From an uncultured Streptomyces sp. (GTDB taxonomy: Bacteria; Actinomycetota; Actinomycetes; Streptomycetales; Streptomycetaceae): a DNA stretch of 15,378 nucleotides. Position numbers and translations under genes: made by a program. Positions 1-7,076 of this stretch are shown here, in pieces (the first letter of the stretch is position 1; the number at the start of each line of letters is the position of its first letter). The notes under the pieces were generated by a model. That model had not been told where the DNA came from, ran no database searches, and saw only the letters and a program-made list of their open reading frames with translations. The stretch covers positions 1-15,378 of the forward strand of contig CAMLJW010000079.1 in assembly GCA_946480485.1 (NCBI GenBank). The letters are read 5' to 3'.

Positions 1-680
1 CGAAGGACGGCTCTGCGAAGGGCGATTCCGCCAAGGGGGCTCCCGCGAAGGGCGGTGCCCCGAAGGGCGGGCCCACGGGGGGCGGTTCTTGGCAGGGTGC
101 TTCTCGGAGCGCCCCCGCGACGGGCGAGGCCGTACCGGAGGGTGCGGCGCAGGGGAAGCCCGAGGCGGTCGGCGGGCATGAGCGCGCGGCTGCCACGACC
201 ACACCCACACCCATGCCCGCGCCCATGCAGTCCGGCGAGGCCGCGCGGCCTTCCGCGCCGCCCACCGCGCAAGAATCGGCGCCCGCACCGGCCACCGCGC
301 CGGCACCGGCAATCGCGGCCTCGCCCGATGGCGCGGCCGCTCTGAAGCCCGCCCCCAAGCCCTTGCCCCTTTCCGGGTTCTTCACCGTGCCGAGGGCCGT
401 GGCGGTGGTACCGACCTCGTCCGTGCGGCGGCCCTCCGTGGAGGGCGGGTTCGACTTCTTCGGTACCCAGAAGAGGGCGGATGCGCTGGAGTCCGTACAG
501 AACGAGGACCTCGCCGACGTGGTGGGCCAGGAGGCGCTCGCCCTCCACAAGGGCGCGTCCGAGTCCGAGTTCAAGCCGGCGGACGAGGAGTCGCGCGGCG
601 TCGGTCAGGTCATCGACCTGACCGCGCACGACGAGACGGAACAGATCGACGTGGCGGAACAGCGGGGCGCGGTTTCCTGA
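1..680 (+). CDS. C-terminal part of an unrecognised Lys/Gly/Ala/Pro-rich protein (5' end outside window)
   Basis: The reading frame is open from the window edge (first full codon at base 3) to the TGA at 678-680, about 225 residues. It starts with five tandem pentapeptides of the type K-G-x-x-x, then a Gly/Ser/Ala stretch and an Ala/Pro-rich stretch. It ends in about 100 ordinary residues with acidic, likely folded or helical segments (GGFDFFGTQKR, NEDLADVVGQEALALHKG, GQVIDLTAHDETEQIDVAEQ). I see no membrane segment or catalytic motif in the visible part. An internal ATG at 213 exists, but the frame and its codon bias continue upstream, so I treat that ATG as internal. The family is unknown to me; a disordered cytoplasmic tail on a larger upstream protein is one possibility. 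A strong hairpin follows the stop, so transcription probably ends here rather than running into nuoD2. Confidence 0.6.
   Translation, partial: KDGSAKGDSAKGAPAKGGAPKGGPTGGGSWQGASRSAPATGEAVPEGAAQGKPEAVGGHERAAATTTPTPMPAPMQSGEAARPSAPPTAQESAPAPATAPAPAIAASPDGAAALKPAPKPLPLSGFFTVPRAVAVVPTSSVRRPSVEGGFDFFGTQKRADALESVQNEDLADVVGQEALALHKGASESEFKPADEESRGVGQVIDLTAHDETEQIDVAEQRGAVS
3..77 (+). repeat. 15-bp tandem repeat coding for K-G-x-x-x pentapeptides
   Basis: Five in-frame 15-bp units (3-17, 18-32, 33-47, 48-62, 63-77) encode KDGSA, KGDSA, KGAPA, KGGAP and KGGPT. The units are diverged but share the AAGG(G/A)C core. The array probably continues upstream of the window. Confidence 0.7.
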
Positions 681-698
681 ACCTCGGCGGCAAGCGAT

Positions 699-733
699 CG
701 TGAGGGCAGTGGCAACGCGCCACTGCCCTCACG
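699..733 (+). terminator. Perfect 15-bp hairpin after the first gene
   Basis: Bases 699-713 (CGTGAGGGCAGTGGC) pair perfectly with 719-733 around a 5-nt loop (aacgc). The hairpin starts 18 nt after the stop codon at 680. There is no U-tract, as is common for actinobacterial terminators. Its position between a stop and the unrelated nuoD2 start supports a terminator or mRNA-end stabiliser. Confidence 0.75.
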
Positions 734-874
734 CCATCCACCGATCCGGCCGAGCCTCCCGCCGCCCCGTACGCGACCCGCCTGTCCGTACAGCGGGTCC
801 GCCGCCTCCGAGCTTTCCTGGGCCGCCGTTCGTTCCCCACGGTCCCCGTCTCGCTGCCGCGAGCGTACGTACGA

Positions 875-880
875 GACACT
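875..880 (+). promoter_or_regulatory. Weak candidate -10 box for nuoD2
   Basis: GACACT ends 6 nt before the ATG at 887, the same geometry as the TAnnnT boxes seen before several other genes here. The first base deviates from the consensus, and no clear -35 or Shine-Dalgarno is visible. This is tentative. Confidence 0.3.
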
Positions 881-886
881 GTTCCC

Positions 887-2038
887 ATGACTCCTACGAC
901 GGAGACCATGGTCGGAATCGGCGGCGCCGCGGAGAGCGCCGCCATGGTGCTCAACATCGGGCCCCAGCACCCCTCCACACACGGGGTGCTGCGGCTGCGG
1001 CTCGTGCTGGACGGCGAGCGGATCCAGCACGCGGAGCCGGTCATCGGCTATATGCACCGCGGCGCGGAGAAACTCTTCGAGGCGCGCGACTACCGTCAGA
1101 TCGTCATGCTCGCCAACCGCCACGACTGGCTCTCCGCCTTCTCGAACGAGCTCGGTGTCGTCCTCGCCGTCGAACGCATGCTCGGCATGGAGGTACCCTC
1201 CCGGGCGGTGTGGATGCGCACGCTCCTCGCGGAGCTGAACCGTGTCCTGAACCATCTGATGTTCCTGGGGTCGTACCCCCTGGAACTGGGCGGAATCACC
1301 CCGGTCTTCCATGCCTTCCGGGAGCGCGAGGAACTCCAGGGCGTCATGGAGGAGATCTCCGGCGGGCGCATGCACTACATGTTCAACCGGGTCGGCGGTC
1401 TCAAGGAGGACCTCCCCGCCGGATGGACCGCGCGTGCGCGTGCGGCTGTCGCGGACGTCCGCTCGCGTATGGACGTGTACGACGAGCTGGTGCTCGGCAA
1501 CGAGATCTTCCGAGGCCGCACGCGCGACGTGGGCCGGATGTCTCCCGAGACGGTGCAGGCCTACGGAGTGAGCGGTCCCATCGCCCGCGCCTGCGGGGTC
1601 GACTTCGACCTGCGCCGCGACGAGCCGTATCTCGCCTACGGGGAGCTGGGCGACGTCCTGAAGGTCGTCACACGGCAGGCGGGCGACTGCCTGGCCCGTT
1701 TCGAGTGCCTCCTGGATCAGACGCACAACTCCCTGGACCTCGCCGACGCCTGCCTGGACCGGCTCGCGGAGCTGCCGCCCGGGCCGATCAACCAGCGGCT
1801 TCCGAAGGTGCTGAAGGCCCCCGAGGGCCACACGTACGCCTGGACCGAGAACCCGCTCGGCATCAACGGCTACTACCTCGTCAGCAAGGGTGACAAGACC
1901 CCGTACCGGCTGAAGCTGCGCTCGGCCTCGTACAACAACATCCAGGCGCTCACCGAACTGCTGCCGGGCACGCTCGTCGCGGACATGGTGGCGATTTTGG
2001 GGTCACTGTTCTTCGTCGTGGGGGACATCGACAAGTAG
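887..2038 (+). CDS. nuoD2: NuoD2, stand-alone paralogue of NADH-quinone oxidoreductase subunit D
   Basis: The 383-aa protein is full length for the 49-kDa/NuoD family. Visible signatures are [12 protein letters not shown] (25-36), the conserved [10 protein letters not shown] (54-63), [23 protein letters not shown] (114-136, in two halves) and the C-terminal [21 protein letters not shown] region. In complex I this subunit sits in the peripheral arm and helps form the quinone pocket. By alignment with human NDUFS2, quinone-site His59 is kept as His32, but Tyr108 is Trp81 and Asp160 is Glu133. There are no CxxC pairs, so it is not a NiFe hydrogenase large subunit. No other nuo gene is in the window, so it acts alone or joins a complex encoded elsewhere. 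I chose ATG 887; in-frame ATGs at 908 and 944 are possible. The 3' end overlaps the convergent midA-like gene by 36 bp. Confidence 0.93.
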   Translation: MTPTTETMVGIGGAAESAAMVLNIGPQHPSTHGVLRLRLVLDGERIQHAEPVIGYMHRGAEKLFEARDYRQIVMLANRHDWLSAFSNELGVVLAVERMLGMEVPSRAVWMRTLLAELNRVLNHLMFLGSYPLELGGITPVFHAFREREELQGVMEEISGGRMHYMFNRVGGLKEDLPAGWTARARAAVADVRSRMDVYDELVLGNEIFRGRTRDVGRMSPETVQAYGVSGPIARACGVDFDLRRDEPYLAYGELGDVLKVVTRQAGDCLARFECLLDQTHNSLDLADACLDRLAELPPGPINQRLPKVLKAPEGHTYAWTENPLGINGYYLVSKGDKTPYRLKLRSASYNNIQALTELLPGTLVADMVAILGSLFFVVGDIDK

Positions 2039-3175
2039 GGCGTCAGTGCCCTGACAGGCAACAGGGCTGTCTTCTTTGGCTTCTCGGGCTTCTCCGGCTC
2101 CTTCGGGCGGCAGGCTCGGTAGTGGGTTCGGAATTCCAACTGGCTGCACAAGCCAGCCGAAGTCGCCGAGCCCGCCAGGAGCGGTGAGCTCGGCGGCCTC
2201 ACCCGCGCCCGCGAGAGCGCGTACGTACCCTGCCGGGTCCGTGGAGGCCAGAGCCAGCGGCGGCCGTCGGCCGCTCACGCCCAGGGCGCGCAGAGCCTCC
2301 CGCTGGGTCAGCAGCCGCGCTCCGGGCCGTGCGCACGCGTCCAGTGCCACGTGGGCGGTGATGTCGCAGGATCCGTCCGGCACGGGCGCCGTCGTCCTGC
2401 CCTCGCGGAAGCCGGTGAGCGTTCCGTAGGGGGGCCGGGCGTCCGCGACGTGGGCGTAGTCGACGGCGACGGCCACACCCCGGTCCAGGGTGGCCACGGC
2501 ACAGGCCCAGGCGGCGTCCCTGGAGAGACCGATTTCGGCACGCAGCCCTTCGGGGCGTACGGCTTCCCCGTACGACTCCGGCTCTGACTCCCGCTCCGGC
2601 TCCGGTGCGGGCCCCTGCCCCGCCCCCGGCCCGAGCGGCCACCACCGCGCCAGCCACTCCGCCTCCGGCCCGGTGACCGGCTGCCCAAGGGTTTCGGCGC
2701 CGTCCTCCCGTACGAGAACCAGACGCGGCACCCCGTCCGCGTCCACCTCGGCCACGTCCAGCGGCACGTTGTCCAGCCACTCGTTGGCGAACAGCATCCC
2801 GCAGACGCCCGTCGGAGGCTCCGCGCGCCACTCGAGGCGGGGGTCGAGAGCGGCGGGACGGTCGGCGCGTTCGACGGCGTACCCGCGCGCGCGGGAGGCC
2901 ACTTCGGCGGGCAGGGCCTTCAGGACGCCGGTCACCAGCTCGCCGCGGCCCGCGCCCATGTCGACGAAGGCGAGTTCGGCGGGACGGCCGAGCGCTTCGT
3001 CGACCCGGCACAGGAGCCGGGCCACGGCTCCCGCGAACTGCGGTGACACATGCACCGACGTACGGAAATGACCAGCAGGCCCCTCGGGCCGGCGATAGAA
3101 CCCGAAGGGCCCGTACAGGGCCTCTTCGGTCGCATCCCGCCACCTACGCCACGCGCCTACTCCCTTATGCCTCAC
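2003..3175 (-). CDS. SAM-dependent methyltransferase, MidA/NDUFAF7 family (COG1565)
   Basis: The 390-aa protein has a class I methyltransferase fold of the MidA/NDUFAF7 type. The N-terminal signature [16 protein letters not shown] (about 15-30) and [13 protein letters not shown] (35-47) is followed by the SAM-binding loop [10 protein letters not shown] (70-79), an acidic motif near VERAD (101-105), and [13 protein letters not shown] (129-141), which matches the NEFFDALPV block of the family. Later blocks are VAVDYAH (236-242), [11 protein letters not shown] (250-260) and DITAHVALD (271-279). An acidic Pro/Glu insert at about 186-205 and a roughly 40-residue tail are extra. NDUFAF7 methylates an Arg of NDUFS2, the NuoD homologue, and this gene lies tail-to-tail with nuoD2. 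The start is GTG 3175, preceded by TAGCCT (3187-3182) and no Shine-Dalgarno, so the mRNA is probably leaderless. Family assignment is confident; the NuoD2 substrate is inference. Confidence 0.88.
   Translation of the reverse strand: MRHKGVGAWRRWRDATEEALYGPFGFYRRPEGPAGHFRTSVHVSPQFAGAVARLLCRVDEALGRPAELAFVDMGAGRGELVTGVLKALPAEVASRARGYAVERADRPAALDPRLEWRAEPPTGVCGMLFANEWLDNVPLDVAEVDADGVPRLVLVREDGAETLGQPVTGPEAEWLARWWPLGPGAGQGPAPEPERESEPESYGEAVRPEGLRAEIGLSRDAAWACAVATLDRGVAVAVDYAHVADARPPYGTLTGFREGRTTAPVPDGSCDITAHVALDACARPGARLLTQREALRALGVSGRRPPLALASTDPAGYVRALAGAGEAAELTAPGGLGDFGWLVQPVGIPNPLPSLPPEGAGEAREAKEDSPVACQGTDALLVDVPHDEEQ
2048..2077 (+). terminator. Intrinsic terminator of nuoD2
   Basis: GCCCTG (2048-2053) pairs with CAGGGC (2062-2067) around an 8-nt loop, followed by the pyrimidine-rich, U-containing stretch tgtcttcttt (2068-2077). 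It lies 10 nt past the nuoD2 stop and falls inside the C-terminal codons of the gene on the opposite strand. Confidence 0.6.
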
Positions 3176-3181
3176 TGCGCC

Positions 3182-3187
3182 AGGCTA
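3182..3187 (-). promoter_or_regulatory. -10 box (TAGCCT) for the midA-like gene, leaderless geometry
   Basis: On the minus strand, TAGCCT is followed by 6 nt and then the GTG start at 3175. No Shine-Dalgarno is present. The 118-bp gap 3176-3293 is therefore a divergent promoter region shared with the sensor kinase gene. Confidence 0.5.
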
Positions 3188-3280
3188 AGCGCCCGGTCTG
3201 AGTAGGTCTCCACCTTGGGGAGTACGTGCGCCGGTCGTGGATCGACCCTCCGGTTGACTCCTGCGCGCAGTGCGCTTCCC

Positions 3281-3286
3281 TACGCT
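3281..3286 (+). promoter_or_regulatory. -10 box (TACGCT) for the sensor kinase, leaderless geometry
   Basis: TACGCT lies 7 nt upstream of GTG 3294 with no Shine-Dalgarno between. A TTGACT at 3254-3259 resembles a -35, but the spacer is 21 nt, longer than usual. Confidence 0.5.
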
Positions 3287-3293
3287 GGGTTAC

Positions 3294-4499
3294 GTGCAAC
3301 GCCTCTATGACCTCCTCCGCAGGTACCCCACGTGGGTCGACAGTTTCTGGGCCGTCGTGCTGCTCGGGATCTCCGGCGTCGTGGAAGGAATGGTCGGTCT
3401 GGAGGCTGAGGCCCCCGACCCCCCGGTCATCGCGATCCCGGTCACCCTGCTGCTGTACCTCGTGGTCGCGCTGCGCCGCCGCATGCCCGAGAAGATGCTG
3501 CTGCTGGCCATCACAGTCGGACTGACACAGCAGGCCCTCGCCGTGGCGGAGACACCGGCGATCTTCGCGATGCTGTTGATCATCTACACCGTGGCCGCAA
3601 ACGGCGCCCGCTGGGCGTCCCGGCTCGCACTCGTCGCCGGCCTGAGCGCGGGGGCGCTCTCGCAGCTGCCCTGGCCGGGGGGTTTCGTGGGCATGTGGGG
3701 CCATATCCTGATGGCCGTCTTCCTGACCGTCCTCTTCGCGCTCGCCTGGGTCCTCGGCGACTCCATCCGCACCCGCCGCGCCTATCTCGCCGAGCTGGAG
3801 GAGCGCGCCGAACGCATGGAGAAGGAGCGCGAGGCCCAGTCCAAGGTCGCGGTAGCCGCCGAGCGGGCCCGGATCGCCCGCGAGCTGCACGATGTGGTCG
3901 CGCACAACGTCTCGGTGATGGTGGTGCAGGCCGACGGCGCCGCGTATGTCCTTGACACCGCCCCCGACCAGGCCAAGAAGGCCCTGGAGACCATTTCCGG
4001 AACAGGCCGGCAGGCCCTCGCCGAGATGCGCCGCCTGCTCGGTGTGCTGCGTACCGGCGAACACCAGGAGAGCGGCGAGTACGTCCCCCAGCCCGACGTC
4101 GACCAGCTCGACGACCTCGTCGAGCAGTGCCGCAGCTCGGGTCTCCCCGTCGACTTCCAGATCGAGGGCACTCCGCGCCCGCTGCCGAGCGGCGTCGAGC
4201 TCACCGCGTACCGCATCGTGCAGGAGGCGCTCACCAACACGCGCAAGCACGGGGGGGCGAACGCGGGCGCCAGCGTGCGCCTGGTGTACTTCGACGACGG
4301 CCTCGGGCTGCTCGTCGAGGACGACGGCAGGGGCGCCCCGCACGAGTTGTACGAGGAGGGTGGCGCCGACGGCCGGGGACACGGTCTGATCGGCATGCGC
4401 GAGCGCGTGGGCATGGTCGGCGGCACCCTGGACGCGGGCCCGCGCCCGGGCGGCGGCTTCCGGATCAGCGCCCTGCTCCCGCTCAAGCCCGCCGTCTGA
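3294..4499 (+). CDS. Two-component sensor histidine kinase, HisKA_3 (NarL/DesK-type partner)
   Basis: The 401-aa protein, counted from GTG 3294, has about five or six hydrophobic membrane segments in the first 150 residues. A charged coiled coil follows (about 155-190, EELEERAERMEKEREAQ-like). The dimerisation/phosphoacceptor helix is ARIARELHDVVAHNVSVMV with His199. The HATPase domain shows the N box around Asn315 (NTRKHGG), the DDGRG loop and the GHGLIGMRERV G box. There is no large extracellular loop, so the stimulus is likely sensed in or near the membrane. An upstream ATG at 3270 is in frame, but TACGCT placed 7 nt before the GTG favours the shorter protein. The cognate response regulator starts 38 nt after the stop. 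The signal and targets are unknown; the divergent methyltransferase and the downstream TmrB-like gene are candidates. Confidence 0.92.
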   Translation: MQRLYDLLRRYPTWVDSFWAVVLLGISGVVEGMVGLEAEAPDPPVIAIPVTLLLYLVVALRRRMPEKMLLLAITVGLTQQALAVAETPAIFAMLLIIYTVAANGARWASRLALVAGLSAGALSQLPWPGGFVGMWGHILMAVFLTVLFALAWVLGDSIRTRRAYLAELEERAERMEKEREAQSKVAVAAERARIARELHDVVAHNVSVMVVQADGAAYVLDTAPDQAKKALETISGTGRQALAEMRRLLGVLRTGEHQESGEYVPQPDVDQLDDLVEQCRSSGLPVDFQIEGTPRPLPSGVELTAYRIVQEALTNTRKHGGANAGASVRLVYFDDGLGLLVEDDGRGAPHELYEEGGADGRGHGLIGMRERVGMVGGTLDAGPRPGGGFRISALLPLKPAV

Positions 4500-4537
4500 C
4501 ACGTGCACGCTCCACGAACCGACCAAAGGACCCACGC

Positions 4538-5203
4538 ATGCCGATCCGCCTGATGCTCGTCGACGACCAGGTGCTGCTGCGCACCGGATTCCGGATGGTG
4601 CTCGACGCGCAGCCGGACATGGAGGTCCTGGCGGAGGCGGGCGACGGCGTCGAGGCCCTCCAGGTGCTGCGTTCGACCCCCGTCGACGTGGTCCTGATGG
4701 ATGTCCGCATGCCGAAGCTGGACGGCGTGGAGACCACCCGCCGCATCTGCTCCGAGCCCAACCCTCCGAAGGTACTGATCCTGACCACCTTCGACCTCGA
4801 CGAGTACGCTTTCTCCGGCCTGAAGGCGGGCGCCTGCGGCTTCATGCTCAAGGACGTACCGCCCGGCGAGCTCCTCGCCGCCATCCGCGCCGTACACAGC
4901 GGCGACGCGGTGGTCGCGCCCTCCACGACCCGTCGGCTCCTCGACCGGTTCGCGTCCATGCTGCCGAGCGGCGGCCAGGAGCCCCAGCACAAGGAGCTGG
5001 AGCGGCTCACCGACCGCGAACGCGAGGTGATGATCCTGGTCGCGCAGGGCCTGTCGAACGGCGAGATCGCTGCCCGCCTCGTCCTCTCGGAGGCGACGGT
5101 CAAGACACACGTGGGCCGCATACTCACCAAACTGGGCCTGCGCGACCGGGTGCAGGTCGTCGTTTTCGCGTACGAGACCGGGCTCGTACGGGCGGGCGGT
5201 TGA
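4538..5203 (+). CDS. LuxR/NarL-family response regulator
   Basis: The 221-aa protein has the usual size of the family. The receiver domain (about 3-120) has acidic pair DD at 9-10, phosphoacceptor Asp55 in LMDVRMP, the switch Thr in ILTTF (81-85) and Lys105 in MLKDV. The C-terminal LuxR-type helix-turn-helix (about 155-218) shows LTDREREVMILVAQGLS, GEIAARLVLSEATVKTHVGRIL and KLGLRDR. It is phosphorylated by the upstream kinase and then binds DNA as a dimer. ATG 4538 is preceded by AAAGGA (4525-4530) at 7-nt spacing, so it is translated by normal initiation, unlike the kinase. It ends the two-gene operon; the 133-bp gap after it carries a separate -10 box for the next gene. Confidence 0.95.
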   Translation: MPIRLMLVDDQVLLRTGFRMVLDAQPDMEVLAEAGDGVEALQVLRSTPVDVVLMDVRMPKLDGVETTRRICSEPNPPKVLILTTFDLDEYAFSGLKAGACGFMLKDVPPGELLAAIRAVHSGDAVVAPSTTRRLLDRFASMLPSGGQEPQHKELERLTDREREVMILVAQGLSNGEIAARLVLSEATVKTHVGRILTKLGLRDRVQVVVFAYETGLVRAGG

Positions 5204-5323
5204 GCTTGGCGTTCGACCGAGTTCGAGTCTCAAGCCGGGTGGAAGGCGGCTGACGACGGCTGTCGGTGACCGTTGTGAACGTACGGTGTGCCGGAACGTG
5301 ACCGGGGCGCAACCGGCGCCCAC

Positions 5324-5329
5324 TAAGGT
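5324..5329 (+). promoter_or_regulatory. -10 box (TAAGGT) for the TmrB-like gene, leaderless geometry
   Basis: TAAGGT is followed by exactly 7 nt before ATG 5337. No Shine-Dalgarno is present. This also decides the start codon against the in-frame upstream GTG at 5286. Confidence 0.55.
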
Positions 5330-5336
5330 CCTGCGC

Positions 5337-5969
5337 ATGCTCCTGTGGATCAACGGCCCCTTCGGGGGCGGCAAGACACAGACCGCACACGAGATCCGGC
5401 GGCGCCTGCCCGGCAGCGTCATCTGCGACCCGGAACACGTCGGCTTCGGGCTGCGCCGCATGCTGCCGCCCGAACGGCGCGGGGATTTCCAGGATCTGGT
5501 GTCCTGGCGGCAGGGTGTCGTCGAGGTGCTCGACCTGGCCCTCACGCAGCACGAGGGCGTGGTGATCGCCCCCATGACGGTCACCGAGCCCGTGTACTTC
5601 GACGAGACCGTCGGGCAGCTGCGCGAACGCGGCCACGACGTACGGCACTTCACGCTCCTCGCCGAGCGGGAGACGGTACTGAAGCGGCTGCGCGAGCGCG
5701 GTTTCGGACACCTCCTCCGGCACGCGGTCGGCAAGGAGGCACCTGTGCGCGGGGAGAGTTGGGCCGTGCGCAAGCTCGACCACTGTCTGGAGCGGCTGCC
5801 CGAGCCGGAGTTCGCCGAGCACCTGTGGACGGATCACACGACCGTTCCCAAGACCGCCGACCGGATCGCCGTACTGGCCGGGCTGACGCTCACTCCGAAC
5901 AGGGAAGGGGCGCTGCGGACGCGGCTGCGGCAGATGCGTGTCGGGGCGAAGCACAGCCGGTTCGGCTGA
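5337..5969 (+). CDS. TmrB-like P-loop ATP-binding protein (tunicamycin-resistance family)
   Basis: The 210-aa protein opens with MLLWINGPFGGGKTQTA, a Walker A motif (GPFGGGKT, 7-14) directly at the N-terminus. It continues with the family pattern CDPEHVGFGLRRMLPPE, VIAPMTVTEPVYFDE, HFTLLAERETVLKRLRER and LDHCLERL. As I recall it, Bacillus subtilis TmrB shares this order (WINGAFGSGKTQTA, DPEKMGFALR, VPMTI, HFTLMA, KRLR). TmrB binds tunicamycin and confers resistance. This protein carries about 15 extra residues (near FGHLLRHAVGKEAPVRG) between the KRLR block and the SWA block. The role here could be nucleotide- or nucleoside-antibiotic binding, or a kinase-like housekeeping role; the sequence alone does not decide. 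It is separated from the two-component genes by its own promoter, so co-regulation is not shown. Confidence 0.85.
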   Translation: MLLWINGPFGGGKTQTAHEIRRRLPGSVICDPEHVGFGLRRMLPPERRGDFQDLVSWRQGVVEVLDLALTQHEGVVIAPMTVTEPVYFDETVGQLRERGHDVRHFTLLAERETVLKRLRERGFGHLLRHAVGKEAPVRGESWAVRKLDHCLERLPEPEFAEHLWTDHTTVPKTADRIAVLAGLTLTPNREGALRTRLRQMRVGAKHSRFG

Positions 5970-6078
5970 CGGGCTGACGGACTGCTGCTGTCGTCCGACC
6001 GTCCGGGCGCTGCACCGGCCGGGCCCGCGCGTTTCCCCCAGCCTGTGGACAGGACAACGGGCCCGGAACCGATCGCGT

Positions 6079-6084
6079 TAACAT
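6079..6084 (+). promoter_or_regulatory. Candidate -10 (TAACAT) for the cofactor operon
   Basis: TAACAT sits 53 nt upstream of GTG 6138 in the 168-bp gap between the TmrB-like gene and the DUF2520 gene. No convincing -35 is visible at 16-18 nt. I see no terminator with a U-tract in 5970-6137. Confidence 0.3.
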
Positions 6085-6137
6085 GACGAGAAATCGTCCG
6101 GTACCCCGAGCGGACTGGAGCGGAAGGCCGCAGTCGA

Positions 6138-7076
6138 GTGAGTACAGTCCCACAACCAGACCCCAAGGACCGCCCGGCGCGGCTCACCGTCGGCGTCGTC
6201 GGTGCCGGCCGCGTGGGTCCCGCACTTGCCGCGTCACTCCAGCTCGCCGGGCATCGACCGGTGGCGGTCTCCGGAGTCTCCGACGCCTCCGTACGACGTG
6301 CGGCGCAGCTGCTGCCCGACGTACCGCTGGTGGCGCCCGCGGCGGTCATGGAGCGGGCCGACCTGGTGCTTCTGACGGTCCCCGACGACGCCTTGCCGGG
6401 GCTGGTGCAGGGTCTTGCCGAGACGGGCGCCGTGCGGGCCGGGCAGCTACTCGTGCACACCTCCGGGCGGTACGGCGCGAAGGTCCTGGATCCCGCACTG
6501 CGGGCCGGGGCACTGCCGCTGGCGCTGCACCCCGCGATGACGTTCACCGGCACCCCTGTGGACGTACAGCGTCTGGCGGGGTGCTCCTTCGGGGTCACCG
6601 CTCCCGAGGAGCTGCGGCTGGCCGCCGAGGCGCTGGTCATCGAGATGGGCGGCGAGCCCGAGTGGATCGCCGAGGAGAACCGGCCGCTGTACCACGCGGC
6701 CCTCGCCCTCGGCGCCAACCACCTGGTGACGCTGGTCGCCGAGTCCCTGGAGCTGCTCCGGGCCGCGGGCGTCGAAGCTCCCGACCGGATGCTGGGCCCG
6801 CTCCTGGGGGCCGCCCTGGACAACGCCCTCAGGTCGGGCGACGGGGCCCTCACCGGTCCCGTCGCACGGGGTGACGCGGGCACGGTCGCCGCGCACGTGT
6901 CGGAGCTGCGCAAGCACGCGCCGCAGACCGTCGCCGGCTATCTGGCGATGGCCCGTGCGACCGCCGACCGGGCACTCGCCCACGGGCTGCTCAAGCCGGA
7001 GCTCGCCGAGGACCTTCTGGGGGTACTCGCCGACGGCACCGAAGGGACCGCCGGGACCGAGGGAGAGTCCCCATGA
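6138..7076 (+). CDS. Rossmann-like / DUF2520 domain oxidoreductase linked to panC
   Basis: The 312-aa protein has an N-terminal NAD(P)-binding Rossmann motif [10 protein letters not shown] (18-27, GxGxxG), then LLTVPDDAL (78-86), LVHTSG (105-110) and LHPAMTF (130-136). A helical C-terminal DUF2520 domain carries NRPLYHAAL (181-189) and [10 protein letters not shown] (237-246). The architecture resembles 2-hydroxyacid or ketopantoate reductases. The gene overlaps panC by 4 nt (ATGA at 7073-7076), so the two are translationally coupled. The same domain pair sits beside panC in mycobacteria (Rv3603c by recall). Ketopantoate reduction or another pantothenate-linked step is a reasonable inference but is not shown by the sequence. 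GTG 6138 has GGAAGG (6122-6127) upstream at 10 nt. Confidence 0.88.
   Translation: MSTVPQPDPKDRPARLTVGVVGAGRVGPALAASLQLAGHRPVAVSGVSDASVRRAAQLLPDVPLVAPAAVMERADLVLLTVPDDALPGLVQGLAETGAVRAGQLLVHTSGRYGAKVLDPALRAGALPLALHPAMTFTGTPVDVQRLAGCSFGVTAPEELRLAAEALVIEMGGEPEWIAEENRPLYHAALALGANHLVTLVAESLELLRAAGVEAPDRMLGPLLGAALDNALRSGDGALTGPVARGDAGTVAAHVSELRKHAPQTVAGYLAMARATADRALAHGLLKPELAEDLLGVLADGTEGTAGTEGESP

Noticed and set aside
605..1831. 408-codon open frame antisense to nuoD2
   Set aside because: It is a mirror of the high third-position GC of nuoD2. The translated product has no recognisable domain and the sense strand is clearly NuoD.
887..2038. NiFe-hydrogenase large subunit
   Set aside because: NuoD and hydrogenase large subunits are homologous, but both CxxC metal-ligand pairs are missing and the C-terminus is of the NuoD type.
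5204..5336. Possible terminator between the response regulator and the TmrB-like gene
   Set aside because: The GGTTGAG/CTCAAGCC pairing needs a bulge and a long loop and has no U-tract. It is too weak to report as a feature.
3165..5773. Long minus-strand frames across the sensor kinase, response regulator and TmrB-like genes
   Set aside because: All are shadows of well-supported plus-strand genes and show atypical residue composition.
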